Positions 50,629 to 59,914 of a stretch of DNA of 64,000 nucleotides are shown here, one piece after another. This stretch comes from Aeromicrobium sp. 9AM (GTDB taxonomy: Bacteria; Actinomycetota; Actinomycetes; Propionibacteriales; Nocardioidaceae), in the NCBI RefSeq assembly GCF_902506105.1, contig NZ_LR733304.1, positions 952,333 through 1,016,332 on the forward strand, in the 5' to 3' direction. Below the pieces are notes generated by a model, which was given only the letters and a program-made list of their open reading frames with translations, was not told the DNA's origin and did no database searches. The stretch's first letter is position 1. The number at the start of each line of letters is the position of its first letter. The position numbers and the translations under genes were made by a program.

Positions 50629-51024
50629 ATGCGGGTGCCCGGTCGCGCCGCACTCGAGCGAGGTGCGGCCGTCGTCGACTTCGTGCTGATCATGGTGCTG
50701 CTCGTGCCATTGGTGCTGGGCGTCGCGCAGGTCGCGCTCGTGCTCCACGTCCGCAACACCGCTGCTGCGGCTGCATCGGAAGGCGCCCGGGCGTCCGCGC
50801 CGCTCGGAGCGACGCCTGCCGACGGCGCCGCGCGCACCCGCAGCATGATCCGTGACGCCTTGGCCGACCGCTACGCCGACGACGTGACCGCGACGCGTAC
50901 GACGATCGGCGGCGTTCCGGGCACGGAGGTCGTCGTACGCGCGCGGGTGCCTGCGCTCGGGTTGTTCGGCCCTTCCGTCCCGGTGACGGTGCGGGGCCAC
51001 GCCGTCAGCGATGTCGAGCCATGA
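50629..51024 (+). CDS. TadE-like pseudopilin
   Basis: The 131-residue protein has a TadE-type N-terminal helix (RGAAVVDFVLIMVLLVPLVL) and a beta-rich outer domain. It follows the pilin gene by 4 bases. TadE proteins are minor pilins in Flp pilus assembly. Confidence 0.85.
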   Translation: MRVPGRAALERGAAVVDFVLIMVLLVPLVLGVAQVALVLHVRNTAAAAASEGARASAPLGATPADGAARTRSMIRDALADRYADDVTATRTTIGGVPGTEVVVRARVPALGLFGPSVPVTVRGHAVSDVEP

Positions 51025-51446
51025 ACCGCGAGGACGGCACGGCGACGATCGAGTTCGTGTGGCTCTCGATCCTGCTGCTCGTGCCCTTCGTCTACATCCT
51101 CGTCGCGGTGTTCGACACGCAGCGTGCGTCGTACGGCGTCTCGACGGCCAGCCGTTCCGCGGCACGCGCGTTCCTCCAGGCGCCCGACGTCGCGGCGGGG
51201 GAGCGGCGCGCGAGGCTCGCGGCGCAGGTTGCGTTGGACGATCAAGGCCTGCCAGCTGCCAGCGTGCGCATCACCTGCCTGCCGTCCCCGGCGGACTGCC
51301 TTCAGCCGGCCTCGTCGGTCCGGGTCGTGGTCCGTACGACGCAGGCGCTACCGCTCACCCCGAGCGCACTCGGCTCCCAGCTGGGCGGCATCACCGTCGA
51401 CAGCACCCACACCGAGCCCTACGGGACGTTCCGGAGGGATCGGTGA
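51021..51446 (+). CDS. TadE/TadF-like minor pilin
   Basis: The 141-residue protein overlaps its predecessor by ATGA. It has GTATIEFVWLSILLLVPFVY at residues about 7-26 and an outer domain with two Cys (ITCLPSPADCL). This is the second pseudopilin of the operon. Confidence 0.84.
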   Translation: MNREDGTATIEFVWLSILLLVPFVYILVAVFDTQRASYGVSTASRSAARAFLQAPDVAAGERRARLAAQVALDDQGLPAASVRITCLPSPADCLQPASSVRVVVRTTQALPLTPSALGSQLGGITVDSTHTEPYGTFRRDR

Positions 51447-51841
51447 GGCGCGACGACGGCCAGATCACCGTCATGACGATCGGGTTCTTCATGTTCCTCG
51501 GCCTGCTGGCGGTCGTCGTGATCAACTCGTCTGCGGCATTCCTGCAGCGGCAGCAGCTCGACAACGTCGCGGACGGCGCGGCGCTCGCGGCGGCGGACGG
51601 GCTGAGCCGGGCCGACTTCTACCGGCGCGGCGAGGTCAGGCTCGACGGCCGGGAGGCCCGGCGGCTGATCGGTGAGTACGTCACCGGCGGCGACATTCGT
51701 GTCGTGTCGGTCAGCACTGACGGCGACCAGGTCCACGTGCGCCTGGAGCGCACGATCAGCATGGCGATCGCTTCGCCTGGTTGGACGTCACGCTCGACGA
51801 TCGTGTCCGAGGCGACGTCGCAGCTCCGGCTCGGCGACTAG
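51443..51841 (+). CDS. TadG-like pilus assembly protein
   Basis: The 132-residue protein starts at a GTG that overlaps the previous stop. The N-terminus (RRDDGQITVMTIGFFMFLGL, then FLQRQQLDNVADGAALAAAD) is typical of TadG N-domains. It is short compared with full TadG, lacking a von Willebrand domain. It ends 4 bases into the convergent PPOX gene. Confidence 0.82.
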   Translation: MRRDDGQITVMTIGFFMFLGLLAVVVINSSAAFLQRQQLDNVADGAALAAADGLSRADFYRRGEVRLDGREARRLIGEYVTGGDIRVVSVSTDGDQVHVRLERTISMAIASPGWTSRSTIVSEATSQLRLGD

Positions 51842-52227
51842 TCGCCCTTGCGGCCGACCACCTGGCGTTCGGGCTCGATCAGCGCGACGACGCGCTCGGC
51901 GTCCCGGCCGTACGGCTGGCCGATGTACTTCTGCGCGATCCGGTCCACGACCTCCCAGGCCGCGTCACCCTCGAGCCACTCGACGACCCGGCCACGGATG
52001 ATGACGGGGTGGAAAGGATTGTCGGCCGGCGTCATCGACAGGGCGAGCCGCGGGTCCCGCCGCAGGTTGCGAGCCTTGAGGGTGCCGGGCCCGGTGAGGA
52101 TCGCGATGTGCTCGCCCTCGGTGGCGACCCAGACGGGCACCGAGTGCGGAGCACCGTCGGGGAGGATCGTCGCGAGGTGGGCGGTCGGGGTGCCGTCGAC
52201 AATCTCGCGGACGGCCGCGGTGATCAT
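51838..52227 (-). CDS. PPOX-class F420/FMN-dependent oxidoreductase
   Basis: The 129-residue protein has the split beta-barrel pattern of pyridoxamine phosphate oxidase-like enzymes (TAHLATILPDGAPHSVPVWV, GTLKARNLRRDPRLALSM). Actinobacterial proteins of this size often use F420. It overlaps the DHFR-like gene by ATGA. Confidence 0.85.
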   Translation of the reverse strand: MITAAVREIVDGTPTAHLATILPDGAPHSVPVWVATEGEHIAILTGPGTLKARNLRRDPRLALSMTPADNPFHPVIIRGRVVEWLEGDAAWEVVDRIAQKYIGQPYGRDAERVVALIEPERQVVGRKGD

Positions 52228-52820
52228 CGCTGCACCTCGTAGTGCAGGTGCGTCACGCCGGGAGCCGGCACGGCCTCGATCAGGCGCAGGTTGATGTGTT
52301 CGGGCAGCTCCTGGAAGTACGGTCGTCCGGCGCCCAGCAGGATGGGGATCTGGTTGAGCACCAGCTCGTCGACCAGACCTGCCTTGAGCGTCTCAGTCAC
52401 GATGCCTCCGCCCATCAGGGCAACGTCCTTGTCGCCCGCTGCTTCCTTGGCGGCGGCGACAGCGTCCTCGATGCCGCTGGTGATCAGCGTCTGCCGGTCA
52501 CCCATGTCCGGCGCCGGTCGATGGCTGAGCACGAACAGGGGAGCGGTGGGGTGCGGTGCGCCGTCGTTGCCGAACTGCTCGGAGTCGTCGTACGTCTTGC
52601 GGCCCGCGAGCGACGCGCCCACGCGTGCGGCCAACGAGTCGAAGAGCGGTGCGCTGGCCGCGCTGAGCTTGAAGCCGTCGAAGACCTGGCTCGGGACGCC
52701 GCCGGTGAAGAACCAGTCGAAGAGTGCTCCGCCGTCACCGAGGCCGTGACCCGGGCGGGCGTTCCGACCCGTGACGAAGCCGTCGACCGAGACGGACATG
52801 GCACTGAGGACCTTGGTCAT
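52224..52820 (-). CDS. Dihydrofolate reductase-like (RibD C-terminal) protein
   Basis: The 198-residue protein starts MTKVLSAMSVSVDGFVTG at 52820. It has the nucleotide-binding ASLAGRKTYDDSEQF, LSHRPAPDM, and the C-terminal DVALMGGGIVTETL and ELVLNQIPILLGAGRPYF of the RibD/DHFR-like family. It is an NAD(P)H-dependent reductase of unknown substrate. The divergent HxlR regulator lies across a palindrome and probably controls it. Confidence 0.86.
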   Translation of the reverse strand: MTKVLSAMSVSVDGFVTGRNARPGHGLGDGGALFDWFFTGGVPSQVFDGFKLSAASAPLFDSLAARVGASLAGRKTYDDSEQFGNDGAPHPTAPLFVLSHRPAPDMGDRQTLITSGIEDAVAAAKEAAGDKDVALMGGGIVTETLKAGLVDELVLNQIPILLGAGRPYFQELPEHINLRLIEAVPAPGVTHLHYEVQR

Positions 52821-52837
52821 GATCGTGTTCCTTTCGA

Positions 52838-52888
52838 GTTCCCTGAAGAGACTCCACGACCGTAGCATTCAAAGTTCCCTGAGGGAAC
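52838..52888. promoter_or_regulatory. HxlR operator: palindrome plus half-copy
   Basis: A perfect 15-base palindrome GTTCCCTGAGGGAAC lies at 52874-52888, 21 bases before the HxlR gene start. A second GTTCCCTGA lies at 52838-52846 on the side of the reductase gene, 36 bp away. This layout fits control of both divergent genes by the HxlR protein. Confidence 0.62.
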
Positions 52889-52909
52889 CCCGAGTGCTAG
52901 CATGATGCG

Positions 52910-53362
52910 ATGCAACGTACGGACTTCGGCACGATGGCCTGCTCGATCGCTCGCACCCTCGACGTCATGGGGGAGCCGTGGTCGCCCTTGATCCTGCGTG
53001 ACGTGTGGGTCGGGATGAACAGGTTCGAGCAGCTCCAGGCCGACCTCGGCATCTCCCGCAAGGTGCTGACCGAGCGCCTCAACCACCTGGTCGACCACGG
53101 CGTGCTCGAGCGCCGGCCGTACGACCGGCGCCCGAGGTACGAGTACCACCTGACCGAGAAGGGCACCGACCTGATCGACGTCCTGATGGTCATGGTCCGC
53201 TGGGGTGACACCTGGCTCGCGGGTGAGGCCGGCCCGCCGGTGCTCTATCGCCATCACGCGTGCGGCGAGATCAGCAGCGTCGACCTGCGCTGCACTGGTT
53301 GCGGTGAGCCGATGCATGCCGACGACGTCGACGTGGAGGCCGGCCCCGGAGCCGCTGCCTAG
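52910..53362 (+). CDS. HxlR-family transcriptional regulator
   Basis: This 150-residue protein has the HxlR winged helix (SIARTLDVMGEPWSPLILRD, ADLGISRKVLTERLNHLVDH, RRPYDRRPRYEYHLTEKG). The C-terminus has HHACGEISS and LRCTGCGEP, a Cys set that might sense metal or redox state. It probably controls the divergent reductase gene. Confidence 0.9.
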   Translation: MQRTDFGTMACSIARTLDVMGEPWSPLILRDVWVGMNRFEQLQADLGISRKVLTERLNHLVDHGVLERRPYDRRPRYEYHLTEKGTDLIDVLMVMVRWGDTWLAGEAGPPVLYRHHACGEISSVDLRCTGCGEPMHADDVDVEAGPGAAA

Positions 53363-53364
53363 GC

Positions 53365-54603
53365 CTACTTCACGGTCACCGAGACCACCTTGGTGACCTT
53401 GGCGGTCGAGGACGTGCCGGAGAAGGCGATCTTGACCTCCCGCTTGCCCTTCGGCAGTCCCGTCAGCTTGACGGTGGCCTTGCCCTTGGCGAGCTGGACG
53501 GTCTTGGTGACCGATCCCGAGCTCACCGTGACCGAGCCGCCCGACGCGGTGCCGGACGTCTTGCGGATCACCTGGACCGCGGCCGTGGCAGTGCCCGTGC
53601 CGGGCGTGACCGCCGCCGTGAGGGAGGCCTTGGACTTGAGCTTGATCTGCACCCCCAGGGCGTCCGTCCCGCTGATGTCCAGGACGGCGACGGCGTCAGC
53701 CGACGCCCACGGGGACGGCGCAGCGACGTCGAGCTGGTACGTGCCGTCGGTCAGCGGACCGATCTTGAACGATCCGCTCGAGGACGAGGTGCCGGAGAGG
53801 TCCGGCTTGCCTGCGACCTGCACGTAGGCGCCCTTGATGGGCTGGCCCGAGGTGTCGGTGACCGTGCCCACGATGCGGTGGCCCTTGTTGGTCAGGACCT
53901 GTGGGTTCGTGGCGACCGTCTGGCCGGCGTTGACGAGCACCGCGGTGCTGTTGTCGCAGTCGTCCGACGGCGGAGCGTTGTCGTAGCACTGCGGGTAGTA
54001 CGTCTTGCCCGCATCCGTGAACTTGAGGTGGTAGGTGCCGGCGGGCAGTCCCTGCAGGGCGAACGACCCGTTCGCAGCCACCGGGACGACCTCGTCGTAG
54101 GCCAGCGGCAGGTCACGGTTCGGGTCGATCGGCACCTGTGGGCCGAGGACGTTGACGCGCAGCAGCTGCGTCGTCGATCCGTCGCCGCGCGTGACCGAGC
54201 CGGTGATGGTCGCCGCCTTCTTGACCACGGCGTTGCGGGTGACGGTCTTGCCCGCACGACCCATGAACGTACGAGAAGTTGCGACGATTCGGTGCTGCGA
54301 ATCCTTGATGAGGATCGTGTGGCCGACGTACTCGCCCGGGCTGTAGAGGCCGTTGACGTTGATCGTGAACGAGTAGGCGCCGTTGCTGTCTGTCGTGTCG
54401 ACCGCGAGCCGGGAGCCCTCGTAACCGTCGTCGCCGGTCCAGTACAGCTCGATCGTCGCGCCCTTGAGCGGCTGGCCGCCAAGAGTGATGACGCCCTTCA
54501 CGTTGCCGGTCGTGGTCGCGGCCGTGCTGGGCGCGACCAACCCCAGTGTCAGTAGTGCGACGAGCATCGCCAGCAGGGCTGACGTACGGACCAGGTGCTT
54601 CAT
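53365..54603 (-). CDS. Secreted carboxypeptidase-regulatory/Ig-like repeat protein
   Basis: The 412-residue protein has a signal peptide (LLAMLVALLTLGLVAPSTA). It contains three carboxypeptidase regulatory-like/SpaA-type modules, at about residues 30-120 (VKGVITLGGQPLKGATIEL), 125-215, and 235-310 (GTVTDTSGQPIKGAYVQV). The C-terminal 95 residues are an Ig-like domain (KASLTAAVTPGTGTATA) with a Lys/Val-rich strand end. There is no sortase signal, so it is probably a secreted or loosely bound adhesin or matrix protein. Confidence 0.8.
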   Translation of the reverse strand: MKHLVRTSALLAMLVALLTLGLVAPSTAATTTGNVKGVITLGGQPLKGATIELYWTGDDGYEGSRLAVDTTDSNGAYSFTINVNGLYSPGEYVGHTILIKDSQHRIVATSRTFMGRAGKTVTRNAVVKKAATITGSVTRGDGSTTQLLRVNVLGPQVPIDPNRDLPLAYDEVVPVAANGSFALQGLPAGTYHLKFTDAGKTYYPQCYDNAPPSDDCDNSTAVLVNAGQTVATNPQVLTNKGHRIVGTVTDTSGQPIKGAYVQVAGKPDLSGTSSSSGSFKIGPLTDGTYQLDVAAPSPWASADAVAVLDISGTDALGVQIKLKSKASLTAAVTPGTGTATAAVQVIRKTSGTASGGSVTVSSGSVTKTVQLAKGKATVKLTGLPKGKREVKIAFSGTSSTAKVTKVVSVTVK

Positions 54604-54686
54604 GGATTCCCCCTGAGAGTGTGAGTGTCTTCTCTGGTGATGCATGAGCACGCGGTTTGGTTGTCCTCGGTCGGCACCTTTCTGAG

Positions 54687-55103
54687 TCAGGCCTCGAGGG
54701 CCGCGCGGAGCTTTGCGGCGTACTCCTCGGCCTCGCCGTCGGCGTACTTCGTGCGCGGCCAGAAGAATCCACGGAGCCCGTCGCCCTTCGTACGCGGGAC
54801 GACGTGCACGTGCAGGTGCGCGACGCTCTGCGAGACGACGTTGTTCATCGCGACGAACGTGCCCTGTGCGCCGAGCCCCGACGTGATGGCATCCGCGACG
54901 CGCTGCGCGCTGCTGAACAGCGGCACGATCAACGACTCGGGCAGGTCCGACAGCGTCACGACGTGCTCACGCGGCACCAGCAGCGTGTGCCCCTTGAACA
55001 CCGGGCGTACGTCGAGGAAGCCCACGACGTCGTCGGTCTCCAGCACGATCGTCGCCGGCGTCGTGCCGGCGATGATGCCGCAGAACAGGCACTCAGAAGT
55101 CAT
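54687..55103 (-). CDS. HIT family nucleotide hydrolase
   Basis: This 138-residue protein has CLFCGIIAG at residues about 5-13 and the HIT motif SVAHLHVHVVPR. VPREHVVTLSDL is also typical. It likely hydrolyses dinucleotides or AMP-N substrates. Confidence 0.9.
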   Translation of the reverse strand: MTSECLFCGIIAGTTPATIVLETDDVVGFLDVRPVFKGHTLLVPREHVVTLSDLPESLIVPLFSSAQRVADAITSGLGAQGTFVAMNNVVSQSVAHLHVHVVPRTKGDGLRGFFWPRTKYADGEAEEYAAKLRAALEA

Positions 55104-55140
55104 GGTTCGATCCCACCACATGTAGGCATAGGGTGGAGCC

Positions 55141-55323
55141 ATGGCTGAATCAGAAGGCACCGACAACAAGTCCGACATGAAGGCCAAGTTCCGCGAGGCG
55201 CTGGAGAAGAAGAAGGGCAAGCACCACGCGACCGCCGAGGGTGCAGAGCACGACGGCAGCGAGAAGTCGCACGGCGCCAACGGCCCGACGCAGGCACCGG
55301 AGTTCCGACGCAAGAGCATCTGA
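55141..55323 (+). CDS. DUF5302 family small protein
   Basis: The 60-residue product (ESEGTDNKSDMKAKFREALE then KKKGKHHATA) and the C-terminal PEFRRKSI match DUF5302, a small actinobacterial protein with a charged, mostly disordered sequence. It lies 22 bases upstream of prfB. Function unknown. Confidence 0.8.
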   Translation: MAESEGTDNKSDMKAKFREALEKKKGKHHATAEGAEHDGSEKSHGANGPTQAPEFRRKSI

Positions 55324-55345
55324 CCTCTCCCTGTAACCTCGTCGG

Positions 55346-56452
55346 GTGGCGACACCTGATTTTGCAGAGCAGACCAAGGCCCTCGACTCGACCCTGACGT
55401 CGATCGAGAAGGTCCTCGATCTCGACTCGATTCGCGCGGAGATCGCGACCCTCCAGGAGGAGGTCGGCGATCCCGGGCTGTGGGACGACCAGGCCAACGC
55501 GCAGCGCGTCACCAGCCGGCTCTCCGCCCTGCAGGCCGAGGTCGAGCGGGTCACCGGACTGCGCGGACGGCTCGACGACCTCGAGATCATGCACGAGATG
55601 GCACTCGAGGAAGACGATGCTGACGCGACCGCCGAGGCCGACCGTGAGCTCGTACGCATCCAGAAGGCCATCGACTCGCTCGAGATCCGCACGCTGCTGT
55701 CCGGTGAGTACGACGAGCGCGACGCCCTGGTCTCGATCCGCTCGGGCGCCGGCGGTGTGGACGCGGCCGACTTCGCCCTGATGCTGCAGCGCATGTACAT
55801 CCGCTGGGCCGAGCGCCACGGCTACAGCGTCGAGGTCTACGACACGTCGTACGCCGAAGAGGCGGGCATCAAGTCGACGACATTCGCGGTCAAGGCGCCC
55901 TACGCGTACGGCACGCTGTCAGTCGAGGCCGGCACGCACCGCCTCGTCCGCATCTCGCCGTTCGACAACCAGGGCCGGCGCCAGACGTCGTTCGCCGCCG
56001 TCGAGGTCGTGCCCGTGCTGGAGGAGACCGACGAGATCGACATCCCCGAGGAGGACATCCGCGTCGACGTGTTCCGCTCGTCGGGGCCCGGCGGCCAGAG
56101 CGTCAACACGACCGACTCGGCCGTACGCCTGACGCACATCCCGACCGGCACCGTCGTCAGCTGCCAGAACGAGAAGAGCCAGCTGCAGAACAAGGCCAGC
56201 GCGATGGTGATCCTCAAGGCCAAGCTGCTGGCGCTCAAGAAGGCCGAGGAGCGGGCTCAGCTCGACGAGCTGCGCGGCGACGTGCAGGCGTCGTGGGGCG
56301 ACCAGATGCGCAACTACGTCCTCAACCCCTACCAGATGGTCAAGGACCTGCGCACCGAGTTCGAGACCGGCAACACGCAGGCCGTGCTCGACGGCGAGAT
56401 CGACGACTTCATCGAGGCGGGAATTCGCTGGCGCAGGGGCCAGGCCGCTTAG
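55346..56452 (+). CDS. prfB: Peptide chain release factor 2
   Basis: The 368-residue protein begins at a GTG and has all the expected features: the SPF tripeptide (RISPFDNQG, near residue 202) that reads UGA and UAA stops, and the GGQ motif (GPGGQSVN, about residues 249-255) that triggers peptide release. No in-frame TGA or programmed frameshift is present near the start, unlike E. coli prfB. Confidence 0.95.
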   Translation: MATPDFAEQTKALDSTLTSIEKVLDLDSIRAEIATLQEEVGDPGLWDDQANAQRVTSRLSALQAEVERVTGLRGRLDDLEIMHEMALEEDDADATAEADRELVRIQKAIDSLEIRTLLSGEYDERDALVSIRSGAGGVDAADFALMLQRMYIRWAERHGYSVEVYDTSYAEEAGIKSTTFAVKAPYAYGTLSVEAGTHRLVRISPFDNQGRRQTSFAAVEVVPVLEETDEIDIPEEDIRVDVFRSSGPGGQSVNTTDSAVRLTHIPTGTVVSCQNEKSQLQNKASAMVILKAKLLALKKAEERAQLDELRGDVQASWGDQMRNYVLNPYQMVKDLRTEFETGNTQAVLDGEIDDFIEAGIRWRRGQAA

Positions 56453-56482
56453 TCCGGCCAAGACCACCGCAAGCCGCCCCTC

Positions 56483-56539
56483 GGAGCGGTGACTTAGGGC
56501 CCACTCTGAGGTCCAGGCTGGGCCCTAAGTCACCGCTCC
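56483..56539. terminator. Bidirectional terminator after prfB
   Basis: The arms 56483-56503 and 56519-56539 are 21-base perfect inverted copies with a 15-base loop. The hairpin lies between the convergent prfB and isomerase genes (stops at 56452 and 56550). It has no T run, so it is a strong but not classical hairpin. Confidence 0.7.
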
Positions 56540-56549
56540 CGACAGTGGG

Positions 56550-57557
56550 TCAGTCGCCGGAGCTGAAGGCGGCGTCGAAGGCGGCCGTCGGGGCGTCGAA
56601 CAGGTTGGCCTTGACGAATGCCAGCGCCTCGGGCGCACCGAGGAGGCGATCCATGCCGGCGTCCTCCCACTCGACCGAGATGGGCCCGTCGTAGCCGATC
56701 GTGTTGAGCATCCGGAAGCACGCCTCCCACGGCACGTCGCCGCGGCCCGTCGACACGAAGTCCCAGCCACGCCGCGGGTCGGCCCACGGCAGGTGCGAGC
56801 CCAGACGTCCGTTGCGGCCGTTGCCGACCTGCTTCTTGGCGTCCTTGCAGTCGACATGGTAGATCCGGTCCTTGAAGTCCCAGAGGAAGCCGAGCGGGTC
56901 GAGGTCCTGCCACACGAAGTGCGACGGGTCCCAGTTGAGCCCGAACGCCTCGCGATGCCCGATCGCCTCCAGCGCGGCGTGCGTCGTCCAGTAGTCGTAC
57001 GCGATCTCGCTGGGGTGCACCTCGTGCGCGAAGCGCACGCCCTCCTCGTCGAACACGTCGAGGATGGGGTTCCAGCGGTCGGCGAAGTCCCGATAGCCGG
57101 CCGCGACCATCTCCTCGGAGGCCGGCGGGAACATCGCGACGTACTTCCAGATCGCGGAGCCGGTGAAGCCGATGACGGTGTCGACGCCGAGCAGATTGGC
57201 CGCGCGGGCGGTGTTCTTGAGCTCCTCGGCGGCGCGCTGGCGTACGCCTTCGGGATCGCCGTCACCCCAGATGCGCGGCGACAGGATGCCCTGGTGGCGG
57301 GCGTCGATCGGGTCGTCGCACACGGCCTGGCCGGTCAGGTGGTTGGAGATCGCGTAGACCTTGAGGCCGTGCTTCTCCAGGATGTCGTGGCGGGTCTGGA
57401 TGTAGCCGGGGTCCTCGACGGCGGCCCAGGGATCGAAGTGGTCGCCCCAGCAGGCGATCTCCAGTCCGTCATAGCCCCACTCTCCGGCGAGCCGCGCCAC
57501 CTCCTCGAACGGCAGGTCGGCCCACTGGCCGGTGAACAGCGTGATCGGACGAGTCAT
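56550..57557 (-). CDS. Sugar phosphate isomerase/epimerase-like TIM barrel protein
   Basis: The 335-residue protein starts with a Glu- and His-rich TIM-barrel pattern ([79 protein letters not shown]). Metal-binding Glu/Asp/His residues are in place. Relatives in similar clusters act on inosose or keto-sugars. It overlaps the dehydrogenase gene by ATGA. Confidence 0.85.
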   Translation of the reverse strand: MTRPITLFTGQWADLPFEEVARLAGEWGYDGLEIACWGDHFDPWAAVEDPGYIQTRHDILEKHGLKVYAISNHLTGQAVCDDPIDARHQGILSPRIWGDGDPEGVRQRAAEELKNTARAANLLGVDTVIGFTGSAIWKYVAMFPPASEEMVAAGYRDFADRWNPILDVFDEEGVRFAHEVHPSEIAYDYWTTHAALEAIGHREAFGLNWDPSHFVWQDLDPLGFLWDFKDRIYHVDCKDAKKQVGNGRNGRLGSHLPWADPRRGWDFVSTGRGDVPWEACFRMLNTIGYDGPISVEWEDAGMDRLLGAPEALAFVKANLFDAPTAAFDAAFSSGD

Positions 57558-58741
57558 GCGGAAGCTCCTGTCGTGTGGGTCGTGCCGTCAGCGGCGCTCG
57601 CCTCGACCGCCGCGAGCACGCGCTGCACCGCGAGGCCGTCGGCGAACGAGGGAGCCGGGTCGGCGCCCTTGGCGATGTCGGTGACCAGGTCGACGACCTG
57701 GTGGGTGAAGCCGTGCTCATAGCCGAGACCGTGACCGGGCGGCCACCACGCGGCGACGTACGGATGGGTGGCCTCGGTGACGATGATGCGGCGGAAGCCT
57801 GCGATCGAGGGATCCTCGGTCGCGTCGAAGAACTCGAGGACGTTCATGTCCTCGAAGTCGAACGCGATCGAGCCCAGCGTGCCGTTGACCTCGAGCCGCA
57901 GCGCGTTCTTGCGGCCGGTCGCGAACCGGGTCGCCTCGAAGACGCCGATGGCGCCGTCGGCGAAGCGAGCGGTGAAGGCGGCCGCATCGTCGACGGTCAC
58001 CGGCCCGCGCTCGGCGTCGGCGGAGGAGGTGCCACCGAGCGTCGCGCTCTCGCCCGCGATCGGGCGGGTCTTGACGAATGTCTCCATCAGTCCGCTCACC
58101 GAGGCGATCGACGAGCCGGTGACGAACTGCGCCATGTCGATGACGTGGGCTCCGATGTCCCCGAGTGCGCCGGAACCCGCCAGCGACTTGTCCAGCCGCC
58201 AGCTCAGTGGTGCGTTCTCGTCGGTCAGCCAGTCTTGGAGGTACTGCCCGCGGACGTGCCGGATCGTGCCGAGCCGTCCCGATGCGACGAGCTGGCGGGC
58301 GAACGAGACGGCGGGCGTACGCCGGTAGGTGAAGCCGACCATCGCGCGTACGCCGTGCTTGGCGGCCTCGCTGGCAGCGGCCGCCATGGCCTCGGCCTCG
58401 GCGACGGTGTTGGCGAGGGGCTTCTCGCAAAGGACGTGCTTGCCGGCCTCGAGTGCCGCGATCGCGATCTCGGCGTGCGTGTTGCCGGGCGTGCAGATGT
58501 CGATGACGTCGATGTCGTCGCGGGTCAGGAGGGCACGCCAGTCGGTCTCGACGGACTCCCAGCCGAACCGGCGGGCGACGTCACCGGCGGCATCCTCGTT
58601 GCGTCCGCAGATCGCCTTCAGCCGCGGGTGGAGCGGCAGGTCGAAGAATGCGGGGGCCGTGCGCCAGGCCTGGGAGTGGGCGGCGCCCATGAAGGCGTAG
58701 CCGACCATGCCGATCCCGAGGTCGGAATGAGTGTCGGTCAT
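57554..58741 (-). CDS. Gfo/Idh/MocA family oxidoreductase
   Basis: The 395-residue protein has an N-terminal Rossmann-type domain ([18 protein letters not shown]) and the family motif [31 protein letters not shown] follows, then a substrate domain. It probably oxidises or reduces a sugar or inositol with NAD(P). It is part of the five-gene sugar operon. Confidence 0.9.
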   Translation of the reverse strand: MTDTHSDLGIGMVGYAFMGAAHSQAWRTAPAFFDLPLHPRLKAICGRNEDAAGDVARRFGWESVETDWRALLTRDDIDVIDICTPGNTHAEIAIAALEAGKHVLCEKPLANTVAEAEAMAAAASEAAKHGVRAMVGFTYRRTPAVSFARQLVASGRLGTIRHVRGQYLQDWLTDENAPLSWRLDKSLAGSGALGDIGAHVIDMAQFVTGSSIASVSGLMETFVKTRPIAGESATLGGTSSADAERGPVTVDDAAAFTARFADGAIGVFEATRFATGRKNALRLEVNGTLGSIAFDFEDMNVLEFFDATEDPSIAGFRRIIVTEATHPYVAAWWPPGHGLGYEHGFTHQVVDLVTDIAKGADPAPSFADGLAVQRVLAAVEASAADGTTHTTGASA

Positions 58742-58822
58742 GTCCCTGCTCTCGTGTGTGGTGGTCTCGGTGAAAAGGATGGCGGAGGGGGTCCGCGGTG
58801 GAGGCCGCGGACCCCCGACCGA

Positions 58823-59872
58823 TCAGGACTCGAAGGCCGACTTGATGTACGTGTCGACGTTGTCCTTGGTCACCACGGGTGCGGACAGCTTGAGCTGACG
58901 CGGCACCTCGATCTCCGAGAGATCCGACATCGACTTGCCCTGGACCAGCAGGCGGGCGAGCTTGATGCCGTCGGCGGCCTGGGTCGACGGGTAGATGACC
59001 GTCGCCTTGAGCACCGTGTTGTCGGCCTTGATGTCGCGCATGACGTTGGCCGAGCCGGCGCCGCCGATCATCGTGAACTCGTCGCGGTTGGCGTTCTTGA
59101 TCGCTGCGAGCACGCCGACACCCTGGTCGTCATCGTGGTTCCACAGGTAGTCGATCTTCGGAGCGGCCTGCAGGAGGTTCGACGCAGCCTTCTCGCCGGA
59201 CTCGACGGTGAACTCGGCAGCGACGCGGTTGTTGACTTTGAGGCCGCACTTCTTGAGCGCGTCCGCGAAGCCCTGCGACCGGTCCTGCGTCAGGGGCAGC
59301 GAGTCGATGCCGGCGATCTCGGCGACGACCTTGCCCTTGGCGCCCTTGGCGTCGTCACAGACGAACGTACCGGCGGAGACGCCCATGCCGTAGTTGTCAC
59401 CCAGCACCGTGGTGCGGGCGGCGAACGGCGAGTCGAACTCGCGGTCGACGTTGATGACGACGATGCCGGCGTCCATGGCCTTGCGGGCCACCGACGTCAT
59501 CGCAGCGCCGTCGAACGGCAGCAGGACGATCGCATCGACCTTGTCGTTGATGAACGTCTCCACCTGCGAGATCTGCAGGTTGACGTCGTTGGTGCCCTCG
59601 GCGACCTTGAGCGTGATGTCGTCGTACTGCTTGGCCTGGGCGACGGCTGCCTTGGTGATGGCACCCATCCAGCCGTGATCGGCGGCCGGGGCCGAGAAGC
59701 CGATGACGACCTTCTTGCCGGCCTTGTCGTTGTCGGTGTTGCTCTTGCTGACGTTGGAGTCGGAGTCGCCTCCGTCGGAGCTGTTGCCGCAGGCGCCCAG
59801 GACGAGCGTGGCAGCGGCAAAGGCACCGACGATCGCGAGACCGCGACGGCGACGATGGAGGAACGTGGACAT
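58823..59872 (-). CDS. Sugar ABC transporter substrate-binding lipoprotein
   Basis: This 349-residue lipoprotein has VLGACG (Cys28) and a type 1 periplasmic-binding fold (KVVIGFSAPAADHGWMGAIT, ETFINDKVDAIVLLPFDGAA, WNHDDDQGVGVLAAIKN). It is of the ribose/inositol-binding type and delivers sugar to the permease. Confidence 0.92.
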   Translation of the reverse strand: MSTFLHRRRRGLAIVGAFAAATLVLGACGNSSDGGDSDSNVSKSNTDNDKAGKKVVIGFSAPAADHGWMGAITKAAVAQAKQYDDITLKVAEGTNDVNLQISQVETFINDKVDAIVLLPFDGAAMTSVARKAMDAGIVVINVDREFDSPFAARTTVLGDNYGMGVSAGTFVCDDAKGAKGKVVAEIAGIDSLPLTQDRSQGFADALKKCGLKVNNRVAAEFTVESGEKAASNLLQAAPKIDYLWNHDDDQGVGVLAAIKNANRDEFTMIGGAGSANVMRDIKADNTVLKATVIYPSTQAADGIKLARLLVQGKSMSDLSEIEVPRQLKLSAPVVTKDNVDTYIKSAFES

Positions 59873-59914
59873 GTGGAACTCCTGTTGTGGTGGGGGCGGA
59901 CGGGCTTGGAGAAG

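Noticed and set aside
55346..55450. Programmed frameshift in prfB
   Set aside because: The frame is continuous from the GTG start with no internal TGA, so no autoregulatory frameshift is present.
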